This document shows positions 7,491 to 16,547 of a DNA stretch of 18,375 nt, one piece after another. Location: the NCBI GenBank assembly GCA_001412365.1, contig LKUE01000211.1, forward strand, positions 1 through 18,375, written 5' to 3'. Position 1 is the stretch's first letter; the number at the start of each line of letters is the position of its first letter. Origin of the DNA: Desulfuromonas sp. SDB (GTDB taxonomy: Bacteria; SDB-A). The position numbers were made by a program, and so were the translations under genes. Below the pieces are notes generated by a model. That model had not been told where the DNA came from. It made no database searches and saw only the letters and a list, made by a program, of their open reading frames with translations.

Positions 7491-10007
7491 ATGGAAAATG
7501 AAAATTTCACTTTAAGATACCGCAAAGTTATGATGAGTGCTCAGAAAGTGGCACGCATCAATAAACGGGGTTATTATACCACTTTGGATATTTTGTTGTC
7601 AGTGCTAAATGAATCAAATTGTTTTGCAGTTAAAGTATTAATTAGACTGGGCATTGATTTAGATTCCTTAAAAAAGATCACTACTTCTAAAATTTACAAT
7701 GAAGAGTTCAGCAATGAAAATCCCAGATACCAATCAGATTATAAAAATCCGGTGCCTACAGTTGAAGTTGAAAAAATTGTTCAGGGTTCGATGAAGCAGG
7801 CGGAAAAACTAGGGCACATGTTCATTGGCACTGAACATTTACTGCTGTCCATGGTGGAGAATGCCAGTTCTGCTTCCGGAGATATTCTGCAATCTTTGAA
7901 TATCAATCATCCCCGGTTGATAAAGGAACTGGAAAAATTAGCTAAAGAAACAGATTTTTCCAGAAAGGAAAATGAACGAAGGAAAAATGGAAAGCACAAA
8001 GAAGCAAATGAAGACGATGAAGAAGATAAACATTCCATTGAAGATTTTTGCAGGGATTTAACTGGTTTGGCGGAATTGGGGAAACTGGATCCGATAATCG
8101 GCAGGGACCTTGAAATTGAAAGGGTTATTCAGGTTCTGGCAAGGAGAAGAAAAAACAATCCGGTGCTGATTGGAGAGGCAGGAGTAGGTAAAACCGCAAT
8201 AGTGGAAGGTTTAGCTCAAAGGATTATATCCGGAGAAGTTCCCCCCATCCTTCTGGGGAAAAAACTATACCAGCTCAATCTTGCTTCAGTGGTGGCGGGT
8301 ACAAAATACCGGGGGCAGTTTGAAAGCAGAATGAAGAATATCATCGAAACATTGAAAAATCGAAATGAAATTATTTTGTTTATTGATGAAATACACACCA
8401 TAGTTGGAGCAGGTTCGGCAGAAGGATCTCTGGATGCCTCCCATATCCTGAAACCCGCTTTAGCTCGAGGTGATATTAAATGTATCGGAGCAGCCACAAT
8501 TGCCGAATACCATCGGTATTTTGAAAAAGATGGGGCTTTGAAGAGAAGATTTCAACCCATTATTGTAGACCCCCCCACCCTCAAGGAAGCCTTGAATATC
8601 CTCAAGGGCTTAAAGGAAATTTACCAAAAACATCATCAGGTAATTTACACTGACAGCGCATTAAATGCAGCAGTGGTGTTTTCAGATAGATATATTACCG
8701 ATAGAAAACTGCCGGATAAAGCCATTGATGTGATTGATGAGTCGGGAGCAAGAGTCAGACTATCCACTATTCCCCAGTTTCCTGAGTTAAATGAAGAAAA
8801 AGATGCGTTAAAGGATATTATAAAAAATAAAATTGATGCAGTATCCAATCAACAGTACGAAAAGGCAGCTGAATACAGAGATAAGGAGATAAAAGTTAGA
8901 TCCCGGATTGAAAAGAAACAGAAAGAATGGCTGGAATTGGCGAATAAAGTAATTCCCAGCGTAACTGAAAATGACATCAGGGAAGTAGTCAGTATGTGGA
9001 CCAATGTCCCTATTCAGAAATTAGAAGAAAAAGAACAGGATAAACTGTTAAAGCTTGAAGATATGATCGGACAGAGAGTTATAAGCCAGATTCAGGCGAT
9101 TCAGGCGGTAAGTAAAGCTATCCGCAGGGGAAGATTGGGATTGAAAGATCCTAAGAGACCTCTGGGTTCTTTTTTGTTTTTAGGACCAACCGGAGTGGGT
9201 AAAACTGAACTGGCAAAATCCTTAGCCGAGGTTCTTTTCGGCAGTAAAAATGACCTGGTCAGACTGGATATGAGTGAATACATGGAGAAATATTCAGTAT
9301 CCAGACTTATTGGGTCTCCTCCTGGTTATGTTGGATACGGCGAACAAAACCCGGCAGTAGAAATTATCAGAATAAAACCATATGCGGTCATTCTGTTTGA
9401 TGAAATTGAAAAAGCTCATCCTGATGTGCTTAATATAATGTTGCAAATGCTGGAGGAAGGAGAAATAACCGATAGCTTGGGAAGAAAAATCAGCTTCAGG
9501 CATTCAGTGGTGATAATGACTTCTAATATCGGCACTAAGGATATTACCAGATCTAAACCTCTGGGATTCTCATCTACTCCCGAAGATATCAATTATCAAA
9601 CCATGAAGGACAACATCATTTCTGAATTGAAACGTATAATCAATCCTGAAATCATCAACCGAATAGATGAAGTAGTAGTATTCAAACGTTTGACCCGGGA
9701 AGACATGAAGAAAATTGTGGACTTGGTATTTCTGGAAGTTAAACAGAGAGTTAGTGAAAAGGATATTGATATTGAATTATCTGAAAATGCTAAAGAACTG
9801 CTGGTGGAACAAGGATATGATCCGGCTTACGGAGCCCGTCCGTTACGAAGAGCATTTAGAAATTTACTGGAAGATCCTCTGGTGGAAGAATACCTCCAGG
9901 GTAAAATCCAAATTGAAAATAAAATTTTAGTTGAACGCTCAGGAGATAAATTGATCTTTGTTGACAACAAAACTGATCAAATGGAAATTGAAATGGAAAA
10001 AAGGTAG
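7491..10007 (+). CDS. clpC: ClpC-type AAA+ unfoldase
   Basis: Hexameric ATP-dependent unfoldase that feeds substrates to ClpP in the cytoplasm. The 838-residue protein has a double Clp N-domain (about 1-150) and a charged linker rich in Glu, Asp and Lys. D1 AAA+ has Walker A GEAGVGKTA near residue 228 and Walker B LFIDEIH. A middle UVR-type coiled segment (QQYEKAAEYRDKEI, about 453-466) marks ClpC rather than ClpA or ClpB. D2 has Walker A GPTGVGKTE near 565 and Walker B ILFDEIEKAH. A KPLGFSS segment in D2 matches the LGF-type ClpP-docking loop. The first N-domain repeat is divergent (YYTTLDILL where Firmicute ClpC has GTEHILL), while the second keeps IGTEHLLL. A GGGGGGA purine run precedes the ATG, and the 52-base gap from mcsB is one of the larger ones in the operon. 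Confidence 0.96.
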   Translation: MENENFTLRYRKVMMSAQKVARINKRGYYTTLDILLSVLNESNCFAVKVLIRLGIDLDSLKKITTSKIYNEEFSNENPRYQSDYKNPVPTVEVEKIVQGSMKQAEKLGHMFIGTEHLLLSMVENASSASGDILQSLNINHPRLIKELEKLAKETDFSRKENERRKNGKHKEANEDDEEDKHSIEDFCRDLTGLAELGKLDPIIGRDLEIERVIQVLARRRKNNPVLIGEAGVGKTAIVEGLAQRIISGEVPPILLGKKLYQLNLASVVAGTKYRGQFESRMKNIIETLKNRNEIILFIDEIHTIVGAGSAEGSLDASHILKPALARGDIKCIGAATIAEYHRYFEKDGALKRRFQPIIVDPPTLKEALNILKGLKEIYQKHHQVIYTDSALNAAVVFSDRYITDRKLPDKAIDVIDESGARVRLSTIPQFPELNEEKDALKDIIKNKIDAVSNQQYEKAAEYRDKEIKVRSRIEKKQKEWLELANKVIPSVTENDIREVVSMWTNVPIQKLEEKEQDKLLKLEDMIGQRVISQIQAIQAVSKAIRRGRLGLKDPKRPLGSFLFLGPTGVGKTELAKSLAEVLFGSKNDLVRLDMSEYMEKYSVSRLIGSPPGYVGYGEQNPAVEIIRIKPYAVILFDEIEKAHPDVLNIMLQMLEEGEITDSLGRKISFRHSVVIMTSNIGTKDITRSKPLGFSSTPEDINYQTMKDNIISELKRIINPEIINRIDEVVVFKRLTREDMKKIVDLVFLEVKQRVSEKDIDIELSENAKELLVEQGYDPAYGARPLRRAFRNLLEDPLVEEYLQGKIQIENKILVERSGDKLIFVDNKTDQMEIEMEKR

Positions 10008-10011
10008 GTTT

Positions 10012-12387
10012 ATGAACAAATTAATTATTACATTGCTATTTATTTTACATCCTTTTGCCATGTTTTCTGAAGTAATCAGTGAAGTGAGGGTAACTGGTAA
10101 TATCAGGGCTTCATCTGAATTTATAATCAGAACATCCCGTATTCAGCAAGGTAAGGAATTTACCGATTTAATGGCTTCCGACGCCATTAAATCACTTTAC
10201 CAGGAAGATATTTTTCAAGATATTTCATTAGATACAAATTATATCTCTCCGGGATCATTGGAAGTAGTTATTGAAGTTATGGAATATCCCACCTTGGATT
10301 CATTTCATCTGCAGGGAGTTAACAGTATAAAAGAAAGTGATCTCCGAAACTGGATTTCCCAGGGGAGTACGGATACTTTGTATGTATCTCAATGGATTGA
10401 TGCCCCATTCAGGGGCAGAACAGTTACTCCCCGGAAATTGATGCTTTGGGAAAATTTTATCTATGGGGTGTATAAAAAACAAGGTTTTGTGGGCACTGAG
10501 GTAAGCATCCAGGTTGGAGAACCGAATTTTAACGGGGAAGTTCAAGTCTTTGTCTCGGTAAAAGAGGGAAAGAAGATCACTATCGCCCAGATAAATTTCA
10601 TCGGCAATAATTCAATTCCCCGGAGAGATCTCCGTTATCAGATAAATAACCGGGAGTGGGGATTTTATGGTTGGGAAGGATTTAGAAAAATTTATATGAC
10701 CGGATTGTTCAGAAGAGGTTTGTTCAATCAGGACAAATTTGAAAATGAAGATATCAGTTTAATTGAAAAGTACTACCATAATCACGGTTTTCCCGATGCC
10801 AGAGTGGATAGTACGGATTACCTGTTCAATTCAGATTCAATACTGCTGAAAATTGATGTTTTTATTCATGAAGGAGATAAAAAGTATTTCGGAATAACTG
10901 AAATTCAGGGAAATCAATTTTTTTCAGTGGAATTTCTGGAAAAATACCTTTCATATTCATCAGGTGACCTGTATAGAATTGACGATGTAAATAACAGCTT
11001 ACAAAATCTCAGCACTATTTATGCGGATAGCGGAATGATTTATGCACAGATCATCCCCCGGGAGGAAAAAACAGATAGTTTGGTTAACATCACCTGGGAG
11101 ATTTCTGAAGGTCCCCGGGTTAAAGTAAGACTAGTTGATATTATGGGAAACTTCCGCACCAGGGACAAGGTAATCCGCAGACAGGTAACTATGATGCCCG
11201 GAGATTACTTTTCAATTTCAAAATTCTACTTAACCGTACAAAATGTTTATAATTTAGGATTTTTTGAAAATGTAATACCGGATGTACAGAGAGTTATGGA
11301 CAGTTCAATTACCGACAGTACCGCCTATGTTGATTTGTTGTTAGAGGTGATTGAAGCCAGATCCGGGCAAATAAAGGGCGGAGCAACTTATTCCCAGGGA
11401 GGTGGAGTGGGAGCTTATGCTGCTTTTTCCATACCCAATCTCCTGGGAAGAGGAGAGACCTTTGAGCTTGAATTTGATATTAATTCCCAGATGTGGAATT
11501 TTAATGTGGGATATTCTGAACCCTGGGTATTTGACACCCCCTGGTCGTTGGGAGGCAGATTGTATGCTACCACCTATGACATGGATTATTACAAATACCG
11601 GAAACTGGGAGGTCAAATTAGCGCATCCCGACCTTACCACATACCCAGTTATCTGAGGTTTTATACTTCATATACAATAGAGAGAGTGGAGGTGGAAGTT
11701 TTTGATATCGAAAACACCAGTGATTACATCAGATCACAGGATGGAGTCAATTACCTCAGCGAATTAGGGCTTTCGGTTATCAGAGATTCCAGGGATAGGT
11801 ATTTCAATACCACCAAAGGGAGTTATTTCCTGTTGAGGACAAATATCGCCGGTGGTTTTTTACAGGGAGATATTAATTTAAGGGAGCATTTAGGAGAAGC
11901 CAGGTGGTATTTCCCCATTTATGAGAAAAAAGTCAATTCATTTATTCCCACCAATGCCTTGATGCTGAGAACCAGAATGGGGGTAATCTCTGATGTTTAC
12001 TCCAATGAAATAGGAGATGTGCCCATCTACCGGTTGTACAGATTGGGGGGTACTGGTCAATGGGGACTGAGGGGTTATGATGATTTCAGCATTGGAGTTG
12101 TGGAAGAAGGAGAAATAATCGGGGGCTCCACCGCCATGCTGTTCAATGCCGAATATTCAATTCATTTGAATGAAGCCATGACTCTACTGTTTTTCGGGGA
12201 TATGGGCAATACCTGGAGAGACCCTTATCAGGTTGATTTTGAAAATGGATTGGGAGATCTTTACAAAGGAGCCGGAGCTGGTTTCAGGATGAAAATTCCG
12301 ATGATGGGGATTATTGGAATTGACTACGCTTACGGTTTTTCATCTCAGGAATGGGTTCCGCATATTCAATTTGGAGTTTCATTTTAA
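10012..12387 (+). CDS. bamA: Outer-membrane protein assembly factor BamA
   Basis: Inserts beta-barrel proteins into the outer membrane. The 791-residue protein has a signal peptide (MNKLIITLLFILHPFAMFS). Five POTRA repeats follow, whose first strands read VRVTGN, FHLQGV, INFIGN, EIQGN and VDIMGN. A C-terminal 16-strand-type barrel starts near residue 450. The lid motif equivalent to VRGF/Y appears as GLRGYDD (R687). The chain ends in Phe (FGVSF), the beta-signal expected of an outer-membrane barrel. I chose ATG 10012 over the in-frame ATG 9958, because 10012 puts the signal peptide at the N-terminus behind AAAGGTAGG, just 4 bases after the clpC stop; the longer form would place 18 basic residues in front of it. 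Placement next to a Skp-like chaperone and lpxD is the common bamA neighbourhood. Confidence 0.95.
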   Translation: MNKLIITLLFILHPFAMFSEVISEVRVTGNIRASSEFIIRTSRIQQGKEFTDLMASDAIKSLYQEDIFQDISLDTNYISPGSLEVVIEVMEYPTLDSFHLQGVNSIKESDLRNWISQGSTDTLYVSQWIDAPFRGRTVTPRKLMLWENFIYGVYKKQGFVGTEVSIQVGEPNFNGEVQVFVSVKEGKKITIAQINFIGNNSIPRRDLRYQINNREWGFYGWEGFRKIYMTGLFRRGLFNQDKFENEDISLIEKYYHNHGFPDARVDSTDYLFNSDSILLKIDVFIHEGDKKYFGITEIQGNQFFSVEFLEKYLSYSSGDLYRIDDVNNSLQNLSTIYADSGMIYAQIIPREEKTDSLVNITWEISEGPRVKVRLVDIMGNFRTRDKVIRRQVTMMPGDYFSISKFYLTVQNVYNLGFFENVIPDVQRVMDSSITDSTAYVDLLLEVIEARSGQIKGGATYSQGGGVGAYAAFSIPNLLGRGETFELEFDINSQMWNFNVGYSEPWVFDTPWSLGGRLYATTYDMDYYKYRKLGGQISASRPYHIPSYLRFYTSYTIERVEVEVFDIENTSDYIRSQDGVNYLSELGLSVIRDSRDRYFNTTKGSYFLLRTNIAGGFLQGDINLREHLGEARWYFPIYEKKVNSFIPTNALMLRTRMGVISDVYSNEIGDVPIYRLYRLGGTGQWGLRGYDDFSIGVVEEGEIIGGSTAMLFNAEYSIHLNEAMTLLFFGDMGNTWRDPYQVDFENGLGDLYKGAGAGFRMKIPMMGIIGIDYAYGFSSQEWVPHIQFGVSF

Positions 12388-12459
12388 ATCGGTTGTCTAG
12401 TAATATTTTAATAAATTCCAGAATAGGATGTTTTAACCAGAATATTTGGGAGTAAGCTA

Positions 12460-13407
12460 ATGAACAAAATTTTTTCAATCAGTTTTATCCTGCTTTTATT
12501 GGCGATAAATATTATTCAGGCTGAAAAGATAGGTTACATAAATATTGAAAAAGTATTTCAGGAATATAATGCCATGAGCGATGTTCAAGCTCAACTTCAA
12601 CAGCTGGAAAATGAATGGTGGAGAGAAGCGGAACTGAAGAAACAGGACTGGATGGAAGAAAGACGGAGCTTGGAGAATGAAGCAGTAACTTTATCCGAAG
12701 AGGAGATTTCCCGGAGAACCAGGTTAATTGAACAAAAACGCCAGGAATACGAAAGTTATGTTCAGGAAATCTGGGGGGAAGGAGGTTTGTATCAGAGAAA
12801 AACTGAAGAATTTACTGCATCTCCCATTGCCCAGATCAATGAAGTAGTCCAGGAAATTGCGGAAACTGAAGAATATACTTTAATTATCAACGCTCTTCCC
12901 TCCCTTATCCTCTATGCTCAACCAGGTTTAGATCTGACTGACCAGGTTTTATCCAGATTAAATGCTGAGTACGTCAGTATTGTAGATACCACTGAACAGG
13001 AAAAGATGAGAACTGCTATTTTATCAGTGGTTCCCATTACTGCCGATGCAAAAAGCTCAGGGATTTCATCAACCATTAATTCCTATCTCCAGTCAATATT
13101 GAACCGGATTGCCACTCTGGAAATAGTAGAGGGGGAAAAAGTTACCGATGCTTTGCAGCAGATAGGGGTTACTACCATTGAAGATATCAATCAGTCCCAA
13201 CTGGCTTCTCTGGCTGCATTTTTAGAAGCGGAATACATTGTCAGAGGAACCATTTCTCAGGATCAGGATCAATTTCATCTGATAATTTCTGTTTTTTCTG
13301 CCTCTATGTATACCGACTTGATTGTGGTGGAAGATAAATTCCAGGGAGTGGAGAATTTGGAAAACAGCATTGAGGCATTGGTAGCCGACCTGGCATCCTC
13401 AATATAA
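12460..13407 (+). CDS. Skp/OmpH-like periplasmic chaperone fused to an extra C-terminal domain
   Basis: A 315-residue secreted protein. Residues 1-21 are a signal peptide ending in IIQA, and GYINIEKVFQEYNAM is the usual first strand and helix of mature Skp/OmpH. A long charged helical arm (about 45-115, rich in Glu, Arg, Gln, Lys) and a return to a beta strand (YTLIINALPSLILYAQPGLDLTDQVLSRLN) complete the Skp module by about residue 168, the normal length of the whole family. The remaining 145 residues form a second unit. It starts MRTAILSVVPI, continues with a helix, VEGEKVTDALQQIG, then LEAEYIVRGTISQDQDQFHLIISVFSA, alternating strands and helices. This resembles the nucleotide-free alpha/beta domains of CsgG, FlgO and TolB-N type proteins, but this is a pattern judgement. 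Located between bamA and lpxD, as skp usually is. Confidence 0.85.
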   Translation: MNKIFSISFILLLLAINIIQAEKIGYINIEKVFQEYNAMSDVQAQLQQLENEWWREAELKKQDWMEERRSLENEAVTLSEEEISRRTRLIEQKRQEYESYVQEIWGEGGLYQRKTEEFTASPIAQINEVVQEIAETEEYTLIINALPSLILYAQPGLDLTDQVLSRLNAEYVSIVDTTEQEKMRTAILSVVPITADAKSSGISSTINSYLQSILNRIATLEIVEGEKVTDALQQIGVTTIEDINQSQLASLAAFLEAEYIVRGTISQDQDQFHLIISVFSASMYTDLIVVEDKFQGVENLENSIEALVADLASSI

Positions 13408-13416
13408 AGAGTATTC

Positions 13417-14448
13417 ATGGTGGAAAAGTACAAGCTTAATGAAATTGCTAAAAAGATAGATGCAGAGGTGATGGGGGATGGAGATATTGAAATAATCTCA
13501 GTGGGATCTTTGAATTCAGCAGGAAAAGGGTGTTTAACCTTTTTAACCGGAAGTAATATAGAAGCTGCTGAATTAGCTGTTTCCCGGGGAGCAGTAGTGA
13601 TTTGCAGACAGGGGCTGAAATTAACCCCTTCCTTGCAGGTAGAAGATCCCTACTTTGGATTTATACAGGCGATGGGAATCATGAAACCTGAAAGCAGACC
13701 TTCTGCGGGTATTAACAGTACTGCTCAAATTGCTAAAACTGCGAAATTAGGACATGGAGTTTTTATAGGACCTTTCTGCCAAATAGGAGAAAATGCAGTT
13801 ATCGGAGATCAAGCGGTAATTCAAGCTTACTCATTTATCGGCAGGGAAGTTGAAATTGGTCAAAACTCCTGGCTTAAACCCAGAGTAAGTTTACTGGATC
13901 GAACAGTTGTCGGCAATAGGGTGATAATTCACTCCGGAGCAGTATTAGGAAGTGATGGTTTCGGCTATCACCAAACCTCAAAAGGTATAGTTAAGATTCC
14001 TCAAGTGGGCAGAGTGGTAGTTGAAGATGATGTGGAAATCGGCGCTAATACCACTGTTGACCGGGCGATGCTGGATGAAACCCGAATTGGGGCAGGCACA
14101 AAGATTGATAATTTAGTTCAGATTGCCCATAATGTGATAATTGGTAAAAACTGCCTGATCGCGTCTCAAGTGGGCATCAGCGGCAGTACTACCGTGGGAA
14201 ATAATGTGATCATGGCAGGGCAAGTAGGGGTGGCAGATCATGTGAAAATTGGAAATAAGGTGACTATCCTTGCTAAAAGCGGCATATCCGGTCATATTCC
14301 CGATAACCAGGTTGTGCTGTGGATTCCGGCAATGGAAGTGAGTAGAGCTAAAAGGATGATTGCGGCAGTGAGAATGCTTCCCGATTTTATTAAGAAAATT
14401 AATAAGCTGGAAAAGCAAATCAAATCATCCCAGCAGTCTAAAATATGA
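13417..14448 (+). CDS. lpxD: UDP-3-O-acylglucosamine N-acyltransferase LpxD
   Basis: Third acylation-stage enzyme of lipid A synthesis: it adds a hydroxyacyl chain from ACP to the free 2-amino group left by LpxC. The 343-residue protein has the small N-terminal uridine-binding domain ([20 protein letters not shown], about 25-45). A long left-handed beta-helix of hexapeptide repeats runs from about residue 105. The catalytic His is at about 238 in [10 protein letters not shown], and the tail ends in a helical segment ([22 protein letters not shown]). Length matches the family. It starts 9 bases after the Skp-like gene and overlaps lpxC by 4 bases (ATGA). Confidence 0.95.
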   Translation: MVEKYKLNEIAKKIDAEVMGDGDIEIISVGSLNSAGKGCLTFLTGSNIEAAELAVSRGAVVICRQGLKLTPSLQVEDPYFGFIQAMGIMKPESRPSAGINSTAQIAKTAKLGHGVFIGPFCQIGENAVIGDQAVIQAYSFIGREVEIGQNSWLKPRVSLLDRTVVGNRVIIHSGAVLGSDGFGYHQTSKGIVKIPQVGRVVVEDDVEIGANTTVDRAMLDETRIGAGTKIDNLVQIAHNVIIGKNCLIASQVGISGSTTVGNNVIMAGQVGVADHVKIGNKVTILAKSGISGHIPDNQVVLWIPAMEVSRAKRMIAAVRMLPDFIKKINKLEKQIKSSQQSKI

Positions 14449-15278
14449 GAACCAGGCAGACCATATCCGAACCTATCTGTTTTGAGGGAATAGGCATACA
14501 TTCGGGGAAACCAGCAAAAATTACTCTTACCCCCCGCTGCTCCGGGGGCATCAGATTTATAAAAGATAATGTGGAAATACCCGCTGATTATCGTTTTGCC
14601 GATGCCAGTCTCCGAAGCATCAGTTTAATTAAAGATAACCTGCACATAATGGTGGTAGAGCATCTTTTAGCTGCTCTGTGGATTTGCCAAATCAGCGATT
14701 TATTAATTGATGTGCAAGGTGAAGAAATTCCCGCCCTGGATGGAAGCGCTATGCCTTTTGTGGAAAAAATACACCAAACCACCCGGAAGGAGCTGGGGAA
14801 AGTATGGGAGAGGGAGAGTGTTATGCATCCGATTAGAGTTACCAGGGATGAGAGTGAAATAATTTATTTTCCTGATTCCTCTGAATCTTTAATTGCTACG
14901 GTGATTCTCAGCTACCCGGAGCCGGGGATTGACGATGAAGTGGAAACTTTAAATTTATACTCTCCTGATTTATCCACGGAGTTAGCCCCAGCCCGAACAT
15001 TTGCTTTTTGCAGTTGGATTGAGCAGTTAAAACAACGCCAGCTGATTCAGGGCGGTTCCCTGAACAATGCAGTGGTTTTTGATGAACAGGGAAAATTATT
15101 GAATGAACAGGGATTTAGAATGGGCAGGGAATGTTCCAGGCATAAACTGCTTGATTTAATTGGGGATATGATGCTTTATCCCCGAAGATTAACCGGAAGA
15201 ATTATAAGTTATAAACCAGGTCATGCTCTGGATTTAAAATTTTTAAGAATTTTAGCAAAGGAGACCGGAAATGAGTGA
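14445..15278 (+). CDS. lpxC: UDP-3-O-acyl-N-acetylglucosamine deacetylase LpxC
   Basis: Zinc-dependent deacetylase and committed step of lipid A synthesis. The 277-residue protein has the expected metal ligands: His73 in VEHLLAAL, His233 and Asp237 in [11 protein letters not shown]. The catalytic base candidate is Glu72, and His260 lies in KPGHALDL. It starts with [23 protein letters not shown], a typical N-terminal sequence with the FEGIGIHSG loop. It is somewhat shorter than E. coli LpxC. In Bacteroidetes and relatives LpxC is fused to FabZ; here the two are separate and overlap by 8 bases, so translation is coupled but the proteins are not joined. Confidence 0.95.
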   Translation: MRTRQTISEPICFEGIGIHSGKPAKITLTPRCSGGIRFIKDNVEIPADYRFADASLRSISLIKDNLHIMVVEHLLAALWICQISDLLIDVQGEEIPALDGSAMPFVEKIHQTTRKELGKVWERESVMHPIRVTRDESEIIYFPDSSESLIATVILSYPEPGIDDEVETLNLYSPDLSTELAPARTFAFCSWIEQLKQRQLIQGGSLNNAVVFDEQGKLLNEQGFRMGRECSRHKLLDLIGDMMLYPRRLTGRIISYKPGHALDLKFLRILAKETGNE

Positions 15279-15714
15279 ACAGGTTAAGATGGATATCCGC
15301 AAAGTAATGGAACTTATACCTCATCGGTATCCCATGCTGCTGGTGGATAGAATTCTGGAACTCGAAGATGATCGAGTTTTAGGAATTAAAAATGTAACCA
15401 TAAACGAACCCTTCTTCCCCGGACATTTCCCCGGTCATCCCATTATGCCGGGTGTTCTGATTGTGGAATCCATGGCTCAAACTGGCGGTTTTCTCCTGAT
15501 GCATAAAGTGGATGATCCTGAACAAAAAGTAGTTTACTTTCTGGGAATTGACGGGGTTAAATTCAGAAAACCGGTGCTACCTGGAGATACTCTGACCCAT
15601 GAATTAGTTTTGGAAAAATACCGCCATGGTATCTGTAAAATGAAAGGGACAGCCAGGGTAGATGGGGAGGTGGTCTGTGAAGGATATTTTACCGCCAAGG
15701 TGATTGATAAGTGA
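15271..15714 (+). CDS. fabZ: 3-hydroxyacyl-ACP dehydratase FabZ
   Basis: Dehydrates 3-hydroxyacyl-ACP in fatty acid elongation and so competes with LpxA/LpxD for the same hydroxyacyl-ACP pool. The 147-residue hotdog-fold protein has the catalytic pair His52 (in GHFPGHPIMPG) and Glu66 (in LIVESMAQ). The N-terminal IRKVMELIPHRYPMLLVDRI is also typical. Length fits the family. Its start overlaps lpxC by 8 bases and its stop overlaps the lpxA GTG by 4, so the acyl-supply and lipid A enzymes are likely made in fixed proportion. Confidence 0.96.
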   Translation: MSEQVKMDIRKVMELIPHRYPMLLVDRILELEDDRVLGIKNVTINEPFFPGHFPGHPIMPGVLIVESMAQTGGFLLMHKVDDPEQKVVYFLGIDGVKFRKPVLPGDTLTHELVLEKYRHGICKMKGTARVDGEVVCEGYFTAKVIDK

Positions 15715-16502
15715 ATATACATCCTACCAGTATAGTTTCAAAAAATGCCCGGTTAGAACAAGGAGTAGTAGTTGGTCCCTATACTATTATTCATGATGAT
15801 GTTGTTATAAAAAAACAAACAGAGATTGGGTCTTCGGTGGAAATATTTAGGGGCTCGGAAATCGGCAGTAATTGTAAAATCCATAAAGGAGCAGTTATCG
15901 GTGAAGCCCCCCAGCATTTAACTGACCGTGGTGAAAATACCAAGGTGATCATCGGGGATAACAATATTATCAGGGAATTTGTCACCATTCACCGGGGAAC
16001 CCAGTTGGGAAATGGGAAAACAGTGATTGGAAATAACAATTTCATCATGGTGGCAGCTCATATTGCCCATGACTGTGTACTGGGAAGTAACATCATCATT
16101 GCCAATGAGACCGGGATTTCCGGACATACGGTGATTGAGGATCATGCCAGTATAAGCGGTATCTGTCCGATTCATCAGTTTGTCCGCATTGGAGGGTACT
16201 GTTTTGTGGGGGGTGGATATAGAATTAATAAAGATATCTGGCCCTATGCTCTTGCCGCCGGTGATCCCATCGGAATAACCGGACTTAATATTGTAGGATT
16301 GAAAAGAGCTGGTTTTGACCGGGCGGTGATCAGGGAATTAAAAAAAGCGTTTAAAATTTTGTTCCAAAGCAGTATTGTTAAATTGGATGACCGGTTTGAT
16401 GAAATTGAACAGACCTGTGAGGATTTACCCCAGATAAAGCATTTACTTAAATTTGGCAGAGCTGAAACAAAAATGGGCTTGGCGGGAAGATTTAGAAGAT
16501 AA
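15711..16502 (+). CDS. lpxA: Acyl-ACP:UDP-GlcNAc O-acyltransferase LpxA
   Basis: First enzyme of lipid A synthesis: transfers a 3-hydroxyacyl chain from ACP to UDP-GlcNAc. The 263-residue protein starts at GTG 15711 overlapping the fabZ stop. It has the LpxA hexapeptide beta-helix with the catalytic histidine in AAHIAHDCVLG (His117/His120, the second equivalent to E. coli His125). The conserved SGHTVIEDH and IHQF (His-Gln substrate-binding pair) follow. After the helix, LAAGDPIGITGLNIVGLKRAGF replaces the usual Gln-Gly-Asn loop with Gly-Asp, a variant also known outside Proteobacteria, and a C-terminal helical region follows. No lpxB or lpxK follows in the window. Confidence 0.95.
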   Translation: MNIHPTSIVSKNARLEQGVVVGPYTIIHDDVVIKKQTEIGSSVEIFRGSEIGSNCKIHKGAVIGEAPQHLTDRGENTKVIIGDNNIIREFVTIHRGTQLGNGKTVIGNNNFIMVAAHIAHDCVLGSNIIIANETGISGHTVIEDHASISGICPIHQFVRIGGYCFVGGGYRINKDIWPYALAAGDPIGITGLNIVGLKRAGFDRAVIRELKKAFKILFQSSIVKLDDRFDEIEQTCEDLPQIKHLLKFGRAETKMGLAGRFRR

Positions 16503-16547
16503 ATTATCCCGCTATTCCTAATTATCCAATAAGCATTAACCAGAAAT

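Noticed and set aside
9958-10011. Longer BamA starting at ATG 9958
   Set aside because: It would place 18 mostly basic residues before a clean signal peptide and overlap clpC by 50 bases; ATG 10012 has its own ribosome binding site.
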